A stretch of DNA of 64,000 bases, from the NCBI GenBank assembly GCA_014843695.1, contig CM026391.1, positions 16,487,043 to 16,551,042 of the forward strand. Direction: 5' to 3'. Positions 33,345-45,590 of this stretch are shown here, piece by piece. How positions within the stretch are numbered: position 1 is the stretch's first letter; the number at the start of each line of letters is the position of its first letter. Source of the DNA: Archivesica marissinica (Eukaryota; Mollusca; Bivalvia; Venerida; Vesicomyidae). The notes beneath the pieces are model-generated. The model was not told the DNA's origin. It saw only the letters and a list, made by a program, of their open reading frames with translations, and made no database searches. Position numbers and translations under genes: made by a program.

Positions 33345-34045
33345 CTTCTGTTCGTAACAGTCGTTTATTCTGTTCGTAACAGTCGTTTATTCTGTTCGTA
33401 ACAGTCGTTTATTCTGTTCGTAACAGTTATTCTGTTCGTAACAGTCGTTTATTCTGTTCGTAACAGTCGTTTATTCTGTTCGTAACAGTCGTTTCTTCTG
33501 TTCGTAACAGTCGTTTATTCTGTTCGTAACAGTCGTTTATTCTGTTCGTAACAGTCGTTTCTTCTGTTCGTAATAGTCGTTTATTCTGTTCGTAATAGTC
33601 GTTTCTTCTGTTCGTAACAGTCGTTTCTCGTAACAGTTGTTTCCTCTGTCCGTAACAGTCGTTTCTCGTAACAGTTGTTTCCTATGTCCGTAACAGTCGT
33701 TTCTCGTAACAGTTGTTTCCTCTGTCCGTAACAGTCGTTTCTTCTGTCCGTAACAGTCGTTTCTCGTAACAGTTGTTTCCTCTGTCCGTAACAGTCGTTT
33801 CTCGTAACAGTTGTTTCCTCTGTCCGTAACAGTCGTTTCTTCTGTTCGTAACAGTCGTGTCTTCTGTCCATAACAGTCGTTTCTCGTAACAGTTGTTTCC
33901 TCTGTCCGTAACAGTCGTTTCTCGTAACAGTTGTTTCCTCTGTTCGTAACAGTCGTTTCTCGTAACAATCGTTTCTTCTGTTCGTATCGGTCCTTTCTTC
34001 TGTTCGTAACATTCGTGTTTTCTGTTCGTAACAGTCGTTTCTTCT
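33345..34045. repeat. Short-unit CGTAACAGTCGTTT array
   Basis: Two alternating unit types: TCTGTTCGTAACAGTCGTTT (about 22 bp, left half) and CTCGTAACAGTTGTTTCC plus TCTGTCCGTAACAGTCG (right half). CTGTT-CGT-AACAG gives a small hairpin in each unit. Open minus frames of 143 and 167 codons are repeat-derived. Confidence 0.92.
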
Positions 34046-34128
34046 CACCCGGGACCCTCGATTCGAAATCCGGCGTTCTACCACAGGATCAAGTATATAT
34101 AAACAGGGAGAAACGAGCTTTGGGTTTG

Positions 34129-34422
34129 GCAGACGGATCTGTAGTCCAGTGGTAACACGCTGGACTTGTAATCCAGCGATCGCAGGTTCGATCGCCAGAC
34201 TGACTCTAATAAAATTAACAGTATTTCAGATTGGACGTTAAACCGAGGTTTCGTGTCGGTGCTGTACACCGTACACGTAAAAGAACAAGAGCTGACTCTG
34301 GAATGGGTCTCTGTCTCTATCATTGCACTATCCTCCAAAGATCTAAAATGACTAATCTCTTCAGGAGGCGTCGCTCATATGGGCAACCGGTAGCGACGAT
34401 AAATAAACGTAAAACATACATA
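34129..34422 (+). mobile_element. SINE S1, full length
   Basis: A box TAGTCCAGTGGTAACACG, B box GCAGGTTCGATCGCC, tail GGGCAACCGGTAGCGACG. Target duplication CTTTGGGTTTG at 34118-34128 and 34423-34433. Confidence 0.9.
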
Positions 34423-34433
34423 CTTTGGGTTTG

Positions 34434-34829
34434 TCTAGCCCCGCATTTAGAATTGGGAATCCGTAGTATAGTGTAACACTGAGATGATAACCCCAAGCGC
34501 ATACAGCGGATGTAACTGTTTGGATAAGAAATTTAAACAGTTCAAATTTGTAATGAAATTGTAAAATTCAGCTAAGCGACGACGTGTACGATTAGTAGAT
34601 ACGACCAGTTTCCTTTTACCGCGAAATCTTGTTTATCTAGCCAAATTAAAAATCTTTATTGAATGAAATTTATCGTCTTAAAATGTCGATTCAGCTTTTG
34701 CGTGACATTTCGACCGGAAATGGTTCTTATCATTTTAGTTTTTGGATAAAAATAAAATTTATCAGTTAAAAACGCTTGGGCATATACATTCTGTCTTAAG
34801 GTGATATGACCACACATTTTAATGTTTTT
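34434..34829. other. Intergenic, nothing recognised
   Basis: No gene or repeat recognised. Confidence 0.5.
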
Positions 34830-35028
34830 GTGTGTGGACGAATGGTGGACTTTATGTGATAAGAATTACTACTATGTATTCGTATTAAAGGTATTAAAAG
34901 TGTCCAATTGTTTTCAGGGAACTAGTTCCACGCTTTCACTGATGTGTGCATAGAAATACAGGCTTGAGCTGGAATCCAGAAATGGCCAGGTCAATCTATT
35001 TACGCAGTTGACATAATGCAACAATAAT

Positions 35029-35317
35029 CACAGACAGATATGTAGCCCGGTGGTAACACGCTGGACTGGTAATCCAGGGATCGCAGGTTCGATCCCCCGT
35101 CTGACCCTAATAAAATTAACAGTCATTCAGATGTGACGTTAAACCGAGGTCACGTGTCGGTGCTTTACACCGTGCACGTAAAAGAACCAGATGAGACTCT
35201 GGAATGGATCTCTGTCTGTATCATTGCACTATCCTCCAACAATCTAAAATGACTAATCTCTTCAGGAGGCGTCGCTCATATGGGCAACCGGTAGCGACGA
35301 TAAATAAACACACACAC
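35029..35317 (+). mobile_element. SINE S1 inserted in repeat R
   Basis: Target duplication GCAACAATAAT at 35018-35028 and 35318-35328. A box TAGCCCGGTGGTAACACG, B box GCAGGTTCGATCCCC, full body and tail. Confidence 0.92.
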
Positions 35318-35499
35318 GCAACAATAATTGGTTCCCATATGATTCGCGGATGTTCCAGCAGGGATTCGTGTTATTGTCAACATATTGGCATTTAATTACT
35401 AAAGTATGCACTTATAATTTATATACAGTCACTCAATACGCTATCCGAGTGTGTATTATGCAGAGTGGTTTTCAATCGTCCTTCTATTACATATTTATA

Positions 35500-35710
35500 A
35501 AAGTGTTTGTTTATTATAGTGTCACCTCTATTTAAAAGGCCAGCCATTTCTGACTTATGAGACACCTCTTTTTTATGAACATCAGTACTTCCCGAATCCT
35601 ATGCTTGTGTGCCAGACGTCAGGCTCGTGGGCAATCGGTAACCATTATTTAACTAGCTGGCGGCTCACCAACCGGCCATATCAGAACGAACCCCTGACGA
35701 GATTCGAACC
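35500..35710 (-). mobile_element. SINE S4 inserted in repeat R
   Basis: Target duplication TATTTATA at 35492-35499 and 35711-35718. Runs from TTATTATAGTGTCACC to GAGATTCGAACC on the + strand; 5'-truncated at the B box like the copy at 2018. Confidence 0.88.
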
Positions 35711-35745
35711 TATTTATATGTAATAGTCTTTCTTGTTATAATTTA

Positions 35746-36600
35746 TTTGGTTCTTTCATAACATACAAACATAATTATAATGTTCACATGTTAACAATAT
35801 ACAAAGTATTACATGCTTACATTTATTTCATGAATTCATTTCTCTGTAAGCAGTGTGCATGCTTATTAAAATGTCATTTTGTATTGTGCCCCTCCCTTGA
35901 CTGATTGGTACATTTTTTATATTTTAATGCTATTATGATCAAAATAGCGAGTATGCAGTTTTTATACAAGTAACTTGAATACATGCTATGAGTGATTTAC
36001 CCGTGAACATTCATTTCTTCGATAGTATGTATGACTATGCTAACATGACTCGACATTTTGTCTGTATACGCAAAGAAACACGACTGAGCTGGTGAGTTTA
36101 CTTTTCAATCGTGTATCGACCATTCATAGTAGAGGCAAATTGTTGCATCGGAACCCATAGGGTTATGCATAGAATCGAATTTCTTATATTTTTGACAAAA
36201 CTGGATAGCACGTGGCATTGAAAACTCATTTTCACTTAAGGGTGCCATTGAGAAACAAATTAGCATATATAAAGTATCGCAAATTATACACTCGAGTGGG
36301 GATGAAAATAAGAATTTACAGTGACAATAGTAGCTTTGATATTCCCCACCGGGACCGAATTATAACCACTTGAATCTGTCCTCATTTAACAACAGAGGTC
36401 ACTGGCTTTACAAAAATAGGTCAACCCACTTATTCAAATTAAACTTTATGAGATTAAGGGTCGTGTGACCCTATATTATCATTGCTTTTACTCTGAAGTA
36501 CACCAGTCCCCTTTACACTATATATTAGGAAGTAATGAAAACGTTAAAGTAAGCTCGATCTGTGTCACGTGTTCATTTGCATAACTGGAAAGCGAATAAC
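35746..36600. other. AT-rich intergenic stretch
   Basis: No gene, array or element recognised. Confidence 0.5.
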
Positions 36601-36603
36601 TTG

Positions 36604-37179
36604 AATATACTAGAGGACATAGAAAACGCATACCTACATTATATACTAGAGGACATAGACAACGCATACCTACATTATATACTAGAGGACATAGAAAACG
36701 TACACCTACATTATATACTAGAGGACGCACACCTACATTATATACTAGAGGACATAGAAAACGCACACCTACATTATATACTAGAGGACATAGAAAACAC
36801 ACACCTACATTATATACTAGAGGACATAGAAAATGCATGCCTACATTATATACTAGAGGACATAGAAAACGCACACCTATATTATATACTAGAGGACATA
36901 GAAAACGCACACCTATATTATATACTAGAGGACATAGAAAACGCATACCTACATTATATACTAGAGGACATAGAAAACGCACACCTACATTATATGATTA
37001 TTATTACATGAAAACGAAATACGAAGGATTCCATCAAATATATCACATCTTTATTACAAAACACAAACTGAACAACTAAATATGTTCCAAAATGTTTAAA
37101 ACTATATATTTATATAGTTATTGTTTTTCATGTAAAAACAAACTTATCTGAAGTGTGCGTTTCTATGTCCTCTAGTATA
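36604..37179 (+). mobile_element. Foldback-like element, copy 2
   Basis: Long arm 36604-36995: about 11 units of the same 36-bp repeat as at 28336. Core 36996-37149 is the near-identical reverse complement of the copy 1 core (shared words TACGAAGGATTCCATCAAA, CATCTTTATTACAAAACAC, CAAAATGTTTAAAACTAT). Short arm 37150-37179: one inverted partial unit (GTGTGCGTTTCTATGTCCTC). One arm unit at about 36727 is shortened. Confidence 0.82.
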
Positions 37180-37282
37180 CTTTCTCCGGTCTATACGAAC
37201 ATATAGCAACTTGAAATTGTATCCATAAGCCATCATAATTGCATCTCTAGTCTATGACCACTCCACCTACACATATATACCG

Positions 37283-37715
37283 TCTCCGTGGCCTAGTGGT
37301 TAAGGCGTCCACCTACGGAGCGGGATGTCTACTGTTCGAACCTCTTCAGGGTTTTCATTCAGGTGTGGCCGGTTTGTGAGCCGCCAGTTAGTTAAATCAG
37401 CCTGGCCTGCAATGATAAAGCTTAAACTTTATTTATTTTACAACGATGACGAAGCAAGTTCTAACAACTTATATTAATCACTCTCGTTGGCGCGGATGAA
37501 AGCGTAAATGTGGTAATTCGTGTGGAAGGAAACCGGAATACCCGGAAAAGCACACCTGTCCGATCTGGCGACCACCGTACCATCTCACATACTTCCCGGT
37601 CCGAGGATCGAACCCGGGTTGCATTGGTGAGAAGCCTGGAAGGATAGGATCATGTACTGATGTCTCATAAGTCGGAAAAGACTGGCCCTTTAATAGGGGT
37701 GATACTATGTGGGGT
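37283..37715 (+). mobile_element. SINE S4 interrupted by an S6 SINE
   Basis: The head is complete here (CTCCGTGGCCTAGTGGTTAAG, ending before 37410 with GTGAGCCGCCAGTTAG); the body resumes after the insertion with GTACTGATG, TCTCATAAGTCGG and GGCCCTTTAATAGGGG (37640-37715). This is the only S4 copy with its A box, and shows the family is tRNA-derived. Confidence 0.75.
37411..37634 (-). mobile_element. S6 SINE nested in S4, 5'-truncated
   Basis: Tail TTTATTTTACAACGATGACG, body GTAATTCGTGTGGAAGG, CACCTGTCCGATCTGG, GATCGAACCCGGGTTGC B box; it stops at GGTGAGAAG before the A box. GCCTG lies at both junctions. Confidence 0.78.
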
Positions 37716-38599
37716 TTGGGGGATTAGGCTGGAGATATAATCATAATGGTGATCTATTGATAACATTTTCTGTGGATTTAATCAGACGAATTTATGAATT
37801 TGTTTATTGCTATATTACAAAGATTATCAATATCTTTATTAATCCGTGATAGCAGACCTCCACCATGCTGCTAAATGTCCATGTTTGCCATATCTCTCAA
37901 TGCTGAATAATCCAGATCCGGATGATCTAATGAGCTGGTTCTTGACCCGACGCCCACCCTTCCACCAACCCAAGCTCCATCCTTCTATCAACCCGAGGCC
38001 TACCATTCCACCAACCGAGGCCCACTTACGCCCCCCCCCCGAGGCCCACATCTCCACCAACTGGATAGTAATTGATGTCTGTAGAACATGTTACAACATG
38101 TTACAGCATTCCAAAACGCTAAATTGTGATGCTAATGGACCATTCGCAACATGTCTATGACACAATAGACCCAAATACGTGAAAGTTGCTATATTTCACA
38201 AACTATATGTTTAGTTTGAACTTTCCACTTGCCGTAAAATGCACGGCTCGAAGCGGCTTCAAGCGTAAGGAAATACAGTTCAAATCTTTTTGTACAAATG
38301 TCTGACTTCGAAATAAGGGCATTGCATTTATTGACATTAGAATTTTAGTCCTTCGCTAAGATTTGAACGAGATCTATTCTGTTGTTGATATTACCCTCCT
38401 GGGATTTTTTAAATATCTGATCCAAATAAACACGCCGCTTTGTTTCTGTAAAGGACAACCAGATTGCACAGCCACGTGGGTATATGTATCACAGGCTTTT
38501 TAAGATTAAACTATAAAAGAGGCGACTTGTAGGAAAACCAGCATTATGGACCAGAACATGCATAACTTTTGAACATGCATTTACATAATATTAATCCGT
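37716..38599. other. Intergenic, nothing recognised
   Basis: Includes a C10 tract near 38031 and two overlapping ORFs of 73 and 104 codons on opposite strands (37839-38160), low-complexity and without a domain. Confidence 0.5.
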
Positions 38600-39509
38600 T
38601 TCAATATATACATGGATTGTAAGGCAATTACATATAGTATAGCCGTTCCAATATATACATGGATTGTAAGGCAATTACATAAAGTATAGCCGTTCCAATA
38701 TATACATGGATTGTTAGGCAATTACATATAGTATAGCCGTTCCAATATATACATGGATTGTAAGGCAATTACATATAGTATAGCCGTTCCAATATATACA
38801 TGAATTGTAAGGCAATTACATATAGTATAACCGTTCCAATATATACATGGATTGTTAGGCAATTACATATAGTATAGCCGTTCCAATATATACATGAATT
38901 GTTAGGCAATTACATATAGTATAGCCGTTCCAATATATACATGGATTGTAAGGCAATTACATATAGTATAGCCGTTCCAATATATACATGGATTGTAAGG
39001 CAATTACATATAGTATAGCCGTTCCAATATATACATGGATTGTAAGGCAATTACATAAAGTATAGCCGTTCCAATATATACATGGATTGTAAGGCAATTA
39101 CATATAGTATAGCCGTTCCAATATATACATGAATTGTTAGGCAATTACATATAGTATAGCCGTTCCAATATATACATGGATTGTAAGGCAATTACATATA
39201 GTATAACCGTTCCAATATATACATGAATTGTTAGGCAATTACATATAGTATAGCCGTTCCAATATATACATGGATTGTAAGGCAATTACATAAAGTATAA
39301 CCGTTCCAATATATACATGGATTGTAAGGCAATTACATATAGTATAGCCGTTCCAATATATACATGGATTGTAAGGCAATTACATAAAGTATAACCGTTC
39401 CAATATATACATGGATTGTAAGGCAATTACATAAAGTATAACCGTTCCAATATATACATGGATTGTAAGGCAATTACATATAGTATAGCCGTTCCAATAT
39501 ATACATGGA
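38600..39509. repeat. 47-bp array type A, about 19 units
   Basis: Unit = CCGTTCCAATATATACATGG followed by ATTGTAAGGCAATTACATA and TAGTATAG. Variants GTTAGGC and CATAAAGTATAA are scattered. The first about 20 bp are shared with type B. Confidence 0.95.
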
Positions 39510-42500
39510 TGGTAGGACAATGTTGTAGCCTGAATCGAATCCGTTCCAATATATACACGGATGGTAGGACACCGTTGTAACCTGAATCCGTTCCAATATG
39601 TACATGGATGGTAGGATAATGTTGTAACCTGAATCCGTTCCAATATGTACATGGATGGTTGGACAATGTTGTAACCTGAATCCGTTCCAATATGTACATG
39701 GATGATGAAGAAATGGTTTAGACTTAATCCGTTCCAATATATACATGGATGGTTGGACAATGTTGTAACCTGAATCCGTTCCAATATGTCCATGGATGGT
39801 TGGACAATGTTGTAACCTGAATCCGTTCCAATATATACATGGATGGTAGGACAATGTTGTAACCTGAATCCGTTCCAATATATACATGAATGGTAGGACA
39901 ATGTTGTAGCCTGAATCCGTTCCAATATATACATGGATGGTTGGACAATGTTGTAGCCTGAATCCGTTCCAATATATACATGGATGGTTGGACAATGTTG
40001 TAGCCTGAATCCGTTCCAATATATACATGAATGGTAGGACAATGTTGTAGCTTGAATCCGTTCCAATATATACATGGATGGTAGGACAATGTTGTAGCCT
40101 GAATCCGTTCCAATATATACATGGATGGTTGGACACTGTTGTAGCCTGAATCCGTTCCAATATATACATGAATGGTAGGACAATGTTGTAGCCTGAATCC
40201 GTTCCAATATATACATGGATGGTTGGACACTGTTGTAGCCTGAATCCGTTCCAATATATACATGGATGGTTGGACAATGTTGTAGCCTGAATCCGTTCCA
40301 ATATATACATGGATGGTTGGACAATGTTGTAGCCTGAATCCGTTCCAATATGTACATGGATGGTTGGACATTGTTGTAACCTGAATCCGTTCCAATATAT
40401 ACATGGATGGTAGGACAATGTTGTAACCTGAATCCGTTCCAATATATACATGGATGGTAGGATAATGTTGTAACCTGAATCCGTTCCAATATATACATGG
40501 ATGGTAGGACAATGTTGTAACCTGAATCCGTTCCAATATATACATGGATGGTAGGACAATGTTGTAACCTGAATCCGTTCCAATATATACATGGATGGTA
40601 GGACAATGTTGTAACCTGAATCCGTTCCAATATGTACATGAATGGTTGGACAATGTTGTAACCTGAATCCGTTCCAATATATACATGGATGGTAGGACAA
40701 TGTTGTAGCCTGAATCCGTTCCAATATATACATGGATGGTAGGACAATGTTGTAGCCTGAATCCGTTCCAATATATACATGGATGGTAGGACAATGTTGT
40801 AGCCTGAATCCGTTCCAATATATACATGGATGGTAGGACAATGTTGTAGCCTGAATCCGTTCCAATATATACATGAGTTCCAATATATACATGAATGGTT
40901 GGACAATGTTGTAGCCTGAATCCGTTCCAATATATACATGAATGGTAGGACAATGTTGTAGCCTGAATCCGTTCCAATATATACATGGATGGTTGGACAA
41001 TGTTGTAGCCTGAATCCGTTCCAATATATACATGAATGGTAGGACAATGTTGTAGCCTGAATCCGTTCCAATAAATACATGGATGGTTGGACAATGTTGT
41101 AGCCTGAATCCGTTCCAATATATACATGAATGGTAGGACAATGTTGTAGCCTGAATCCGTTCCAATATATACATGGATGGTTGGACAATGTTGTAGCCTG
41201 AATCCGTTCCAATATATACATGAATGGTAGGACAATGTTGTAGCCTGAATCCGTTCCAATATATACATGGATGGTTGGACAATGTTGTAGCCTGAATCCG
41301 TTCCAATATATACATGAATGGTAGGACAATGTTGTAGCCTGAATCCGTTCCAATATATACATGGATGGTTGGACAATGTTGTAGCCTGAATCCGTTCCAA
41401 TATATACATGGATGGTTGGACAATGTTGTAGCCTGAATCCGTTCCAATATATACATGAATGGTAGGACAATGTTGTAGCCTGAATCCGTTCCAATATATA
41501 CATGGATGGTTGGACAATGTTGTAGCCTGAATCCGTTCCAATATATACATGGATGGTTGGACAATGTTGTAGCCTGAATCCGTTCCAATATATACATGGA
41601 TGGTTGGACAATGTTGTAGCCTGAATCCGTTCCAATATATACATGGATGGTTGGACAATGTTGTAGCCTGAATCCGTTCCAATATATACATGGATGGTAG
41701 GACAATGTTGTAGCCTGAATCCGTTCCAATATATACATGGATGGTAGGACAATGTTGTAGCCTGAATCCGTTCCAATATATACATGGATGGTTGGACACT
41801 GTTGTAGCCTGAATCCGTTCCAATATATACATGGATGGTTGGACAATGTTGTAGCCTGAATCCGTTCCAATATATACATGAATGGTAGGACAATGTTGTA
41901 GCCTGAATCCGTTCCAATATATACATGGATGGTAGGACAATGTTGTAGCTTGAATCCGTTCCAATATATACATGGATGGTAGGACAATGTTGTAGCCTGA
42001 ATCCGTTCCAATATATACATGGATGGTAGGACAATGTTGTAGCCTGAATCCGTTCCAATATATACATGGATGGTAGGACAATGTTGTAGCCTGAATCCGT
42101 TCCAATATATACATGGATGGTTGGACAATGTTGTAGCCTGAATCCGTTCCAATATATACATGGATGGTAGGACAATGTTGTAGCCTGAATCCGTTCCAAT
42201 ATATACATGGATGGTTGGACAATGTTGTAGCCTGAATCCGTTCCAATATATATATGGATGGTAGGACAATGTTGTAGCCTGAATCCGTTCCAATATATAC
42301 ATGGATGGTAGGACAATGTTGTAGCTTGAATCCGTTCCAATATATACATGGATGGTAGGACAATGTTGTAGCCTGAATCCGTTCCAATATATACATGGAT
42401 GGTAGGACAATGTTGTAGCCTGAATCCGTTCCAATATATACATGGATGGTTGGACAATGTTGTAGCCTGAATCCGTTCCAATATATACATGGATGGTAGG

Positions 42501-42935
42501 ACAATGTTGTAGCCTGAATCCGTTCCAATATATACATGGATGGTTGGACAATGTTGTAGCCTGAATCCGTTCCAATATATACATGGATGGTTGGACAATG
42601 TTGTAGCCTGAATCCGTTCCAATATATACATGGATGGTTGGACAATGTTGTAGCCTGAATCCGTTCCAATATATACATGGATGGTTGGACAATGTTGTAG
42701 CCTGAATCCGTTCCAATATATACATGGATGGTAGGACAATGTTGTAGCCTGAATCCGTTCCAATATATACATGGATGGTAGGACAATGTTGTAGCCTGAA
42801 TCCGTTCCAATATGTACATGGATGGTTGGACAATGTTGTAGCCTGAATCCGTTCCAATATATACATGGATGGTAGGACAATGTTGTAGCCTGAATCCGTT
42901 CCAATATATACATGGATGGTTGGACAATGTTGTAA
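39510..42935. repeat. 47-bp array type B, about 73 units
   Basis: Unit = CCGTTCCAATATATACATGG followed by ATGGTTGGACAATGTTG and TAGCCTGAAT. Variant positions: GGTTGG/GGTAGG, TAGCC/TAACC, TACATGG/TACATGA. A 17-bp partial unit sits at about 40873. The TAACC form and decayed units (39535-39900, 40370-40680) cluster toward the left. No stop codon occurs in any minus frame of the unit, so three minus ORFs of over 1,000 codons overlap; none is a gene. Confidence 0.96.
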
Positions 42936-43040
42936 AGTTAACCGTTCTTCACGACTTCAGACTCTACATAAACCAGACGCAACCAGTCCAATTTTGTTCA
43001 GAGCTACTAGCGTGGAATCACTGAAGGATGATCGTATTCA

Positions 43041-43251
43041 TTGGCGTAGCTTCCTATAGGCCTGTAAGCCGTGGCCTACACTTCCCCCCGAAAAATCGAA
43101 AAAATAAAATGCCAAATCTGCAACAAAAATCGGGAGGCCAGGATTAAATTATATACGCTATAAATAGTTTTCCTGGGGACGACCCCCGGACCCCCCCCGT
43201 CTTAAGTTTTAATTTGGCCTACACATCGATTCCAGCCAAGCTACGCCCCTG
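43041..43251. mobile_element. M5 miniature element with GGCGTAGC ends
   Basis: GGCGTAGCTTCC near the left end and GCCAAGCTACGCC near the right form an imperfect inverted repeat. The flanks GTATTCAT and GTATTTAG could be a decayed 8-bp duplication as made by hAT elements. No ORF. Confidence 0.55.
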
Positions 43252-43960
43252 GTATTTAGTAACTACGCCGCTACTATACTGAGACTTGTTGTCACCAGAC
43301 AACGATAATCAATTATGCAACGATTGCAGCTCAACGCAGACGTGCTTGAGACATCCACACTAGTATTCTCAATGTCTGGGGAGGGGGTGGATAGGCGACA
43401 AGGTTCTCTACGAGACCAACAAAGGCCCTTTTCAGTGACAGTCTGAGGCGCTTGAGACTGCGTACCGTACGCTCGCTTATGGATCTTTTTGGCCAGCAGT
43501 ACAGCATTCCATGTTTGGTTTCAAAGCTCATATTCTACTCCGTTAGGTGAACGCATTAGTTTTTTGACCACACGTCGTGACGGGGTACACAGCAGGGTCC
43601 AAGATTTTACGAGTGAACACACTTTTGGTCACTATCTTAATAATAATAAAGACATTATTTTACGAGAGAACTCATTTCACAAAAGTTAATTTACCACGAG
43701 GCCCTCAACATATATACAAATCAAATGCAATCAAAAGATAGGACTATAAGTGAAAACTGCACATTGGAATTATAATTTTATATAGTAATGTTAAAGCTGA
43801 AAAGTAGAGAAAATACATATACTATGTTATGGAATATGACGATATATGGAATTGGCTAGTAGATTAGAAAAGGGGAATGAGACAATTAATGACAATAAAT
43901 CTATATAACAATGTGTAGATATGAGTTATAGGGTATCTTGAAAATATGTATGAAATCAGC
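43252..43960. other. Intergenic, nothing recognised
   Basis: Two 66-codon frames on opposite strands without domains; otherwise AT-rich. Confidence 0.5.
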
Positions 43961-44204
43961 TTAACTCTTTCAGCTCCGATTAAATTCAGAGCATGTGCAA
44001 ACAACATAGATCCAGATCAGCCGCTGCGTAACGCCGCGTCTGATCAGGATCTATGTTGTTTGCTATTCGGACAGGTGCTTCAGCTCCACTGTCTGAAGAG
44101 CAATCAGCATATAGCCTGATCAGACGGCATGTTCTGTTCTGTCCAATCGGGTTCTACTTTTTTACAAAGTCGCTTTTATGCGACATTGGCGGTGAAAGAG
44201 TTAA
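43961..44204 (+). mobile_element. M2 miniature element
   Basis: TTAACTCTTTCAGCTCCG and GGCGGTGAAAGAGTTAA termini with TTAA ends; hairpin CATAGATCCAGATCAGCCG / TCTGATCAGGATCTATG. Confidence 0.85.
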
Positions 44205-44954
44205 AGACAGTCATTCACAGAATCAAGTAACTATAGCAATGATAATGCACACATGTGACAAAAACTGTGTATAATCTGAAGTAATAATAGTAGAACTATG
44301 TGATTAGTTCGTATTGTTACTATTTCACTTTTAAGTAGAGAATTTTGAACTGTTGGATAGTTGGAGCATTTTGAACAGAGTGAGGCAATGAATTCCAAAT
44401 AGATGATCCTGAAAATGCCAATGTTCAAAAAAAGCCTATTGGCTGGCAGATCTTTATAAACTCGAGTACACATACCTTCCATTATGTCTATAAATATAAT
44501 GACCTTACATATTAGAACTTGTTCTGTAATTCAAAACGTAGTAAACAAACCGTCACCGATTTGTGCGACGATGTGTTTTGCGAGAGATGTAAACTCGGTC
44601 AAAATGCACAGTGTACCACTCCTATGAATTCTGCTGGGACAAAATGATGACACTATACTATCCCCAGGTCATTAATTTAGAGATATTCTCATTGCCATTC
44701 ATGAAAACAATTGCTTTACTATTGATTAGTTTCATCCAATTTCATTGATAAAAGGCACGGGCTTACATCCGATGATTGGATGGTAAATAATGCGCGCAAT
44801 CCCGCAATTGATCTGCGCCGGGGAAAGGGAATACCACTGTGTTGAAGAAGATACATACATGTTGATTCGACCGAACTCTCGGTACAGCTTAATGTCTATA
44901 GTGCCTAATAATTAACTTGACGCGGAGGTATATACCTACATATATATGGCAGAC
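44205..44954. other. Intergenic, nothing recognised
   Basis: No gene or repeat recognised. Confidence 0.5.
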
Positions 44955-45004
44955 ACTAAGCAGCAGCAGCAGCATAATCATCATCACCGTCGTCGCCGTC
45001 ATCG

Positions 45005-45047
<43 letters not shown>

Positions 45048-45150
45048 AAGCATCGTCATCGTCGTCGTCGTTGTCGTCGTCGTCGTCGTCATCGTCATCA
45101 TCATCATCATCATCATTATCATCATCATCATATTCATCATCATAATTTGA
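44955..45150. repeat. Trinucleotide microsatellite (CAT/CGT)n
   Basis: Runs of CAT and CGT triplets interrupted by CAC and CGC. All frames are open (poly-His, poly-Asp, poly-Met); not coding evidence. Confidence 0.95.
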
Positions 45151-45439
45151 AACCTTGTGACTATTATTGTTATTTGCTGCAATGCAGTTTCTAGTATTTT
45201 GATTGGACAACGGGGCAGTAAATAAAGTGATTGCTCCGGGCTAGGCAGGGTATATAACCCTTAAAATACATACATTTCGCGTAGCTCGAGATTCTTAAAA
45301 TAAAACCGGAAGCTGCGCACACGGTTCGGTGATGCTCAATGCATCTGTACAAGACGCTGAAGCACATTTGGAGGTAATTTTTCGACATTTTACACCATAT
45401 AAATGTGTTGAATTGCGTAAACCTAACAGCCGGACGGAC

Positions 45440-45590
45440 GGACACTCGGATATAACCACCAAGACTCCTACCTCAGCTGGATGGCTTCCTCAAATGAAAT
45501 ATAATTCGACCCCAGTGTCATTCGAACCATCAGCGGCGAGGGGCAAGTTATTTGAAGTCTACGACATTAACCGCTGTGCCACGGAGTCAC
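45440..45590 (-). mobile_element. SINE S5 fragment
   Basis: On the minus strand: ACTCCGTGGCACAGCGG (A box), GTAGACTTCAAATAAC, TGATGGTTCGAATGAC (B box) and GAGGAAGCCATCCAGC, in the S5 order. The + ORF 45329-45703 covers it and has no recognisable domain. Confidence 0.6.

Larger units (their letters stand above)
34830..35745 (+). repeat. Interspersed repeat R, copy C
   Basis: Same ordered blocks as copies A and B, but broken by S1 (35029-35317) and S4 (35500-35710). It lacks the M2 of copy A and the S3 of copy B, and has lost about 30 bp present in B (around GGTATATACTATTATG). Confidence 0.85.

Noticed and set aside
39380..42927. Three minus-strand ORFs of 1,067-1,177 codons
   Set aside because: They cover a 47-bp tandem array and are the same unit read in all three frames; no start context, domain or codon bias supports a gene.
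44889..45210. Poly-His, poly-Asp and poly-Met ORFs
   Set aside because: Frames through a CAT/CGT trinucleotide microsatellite.
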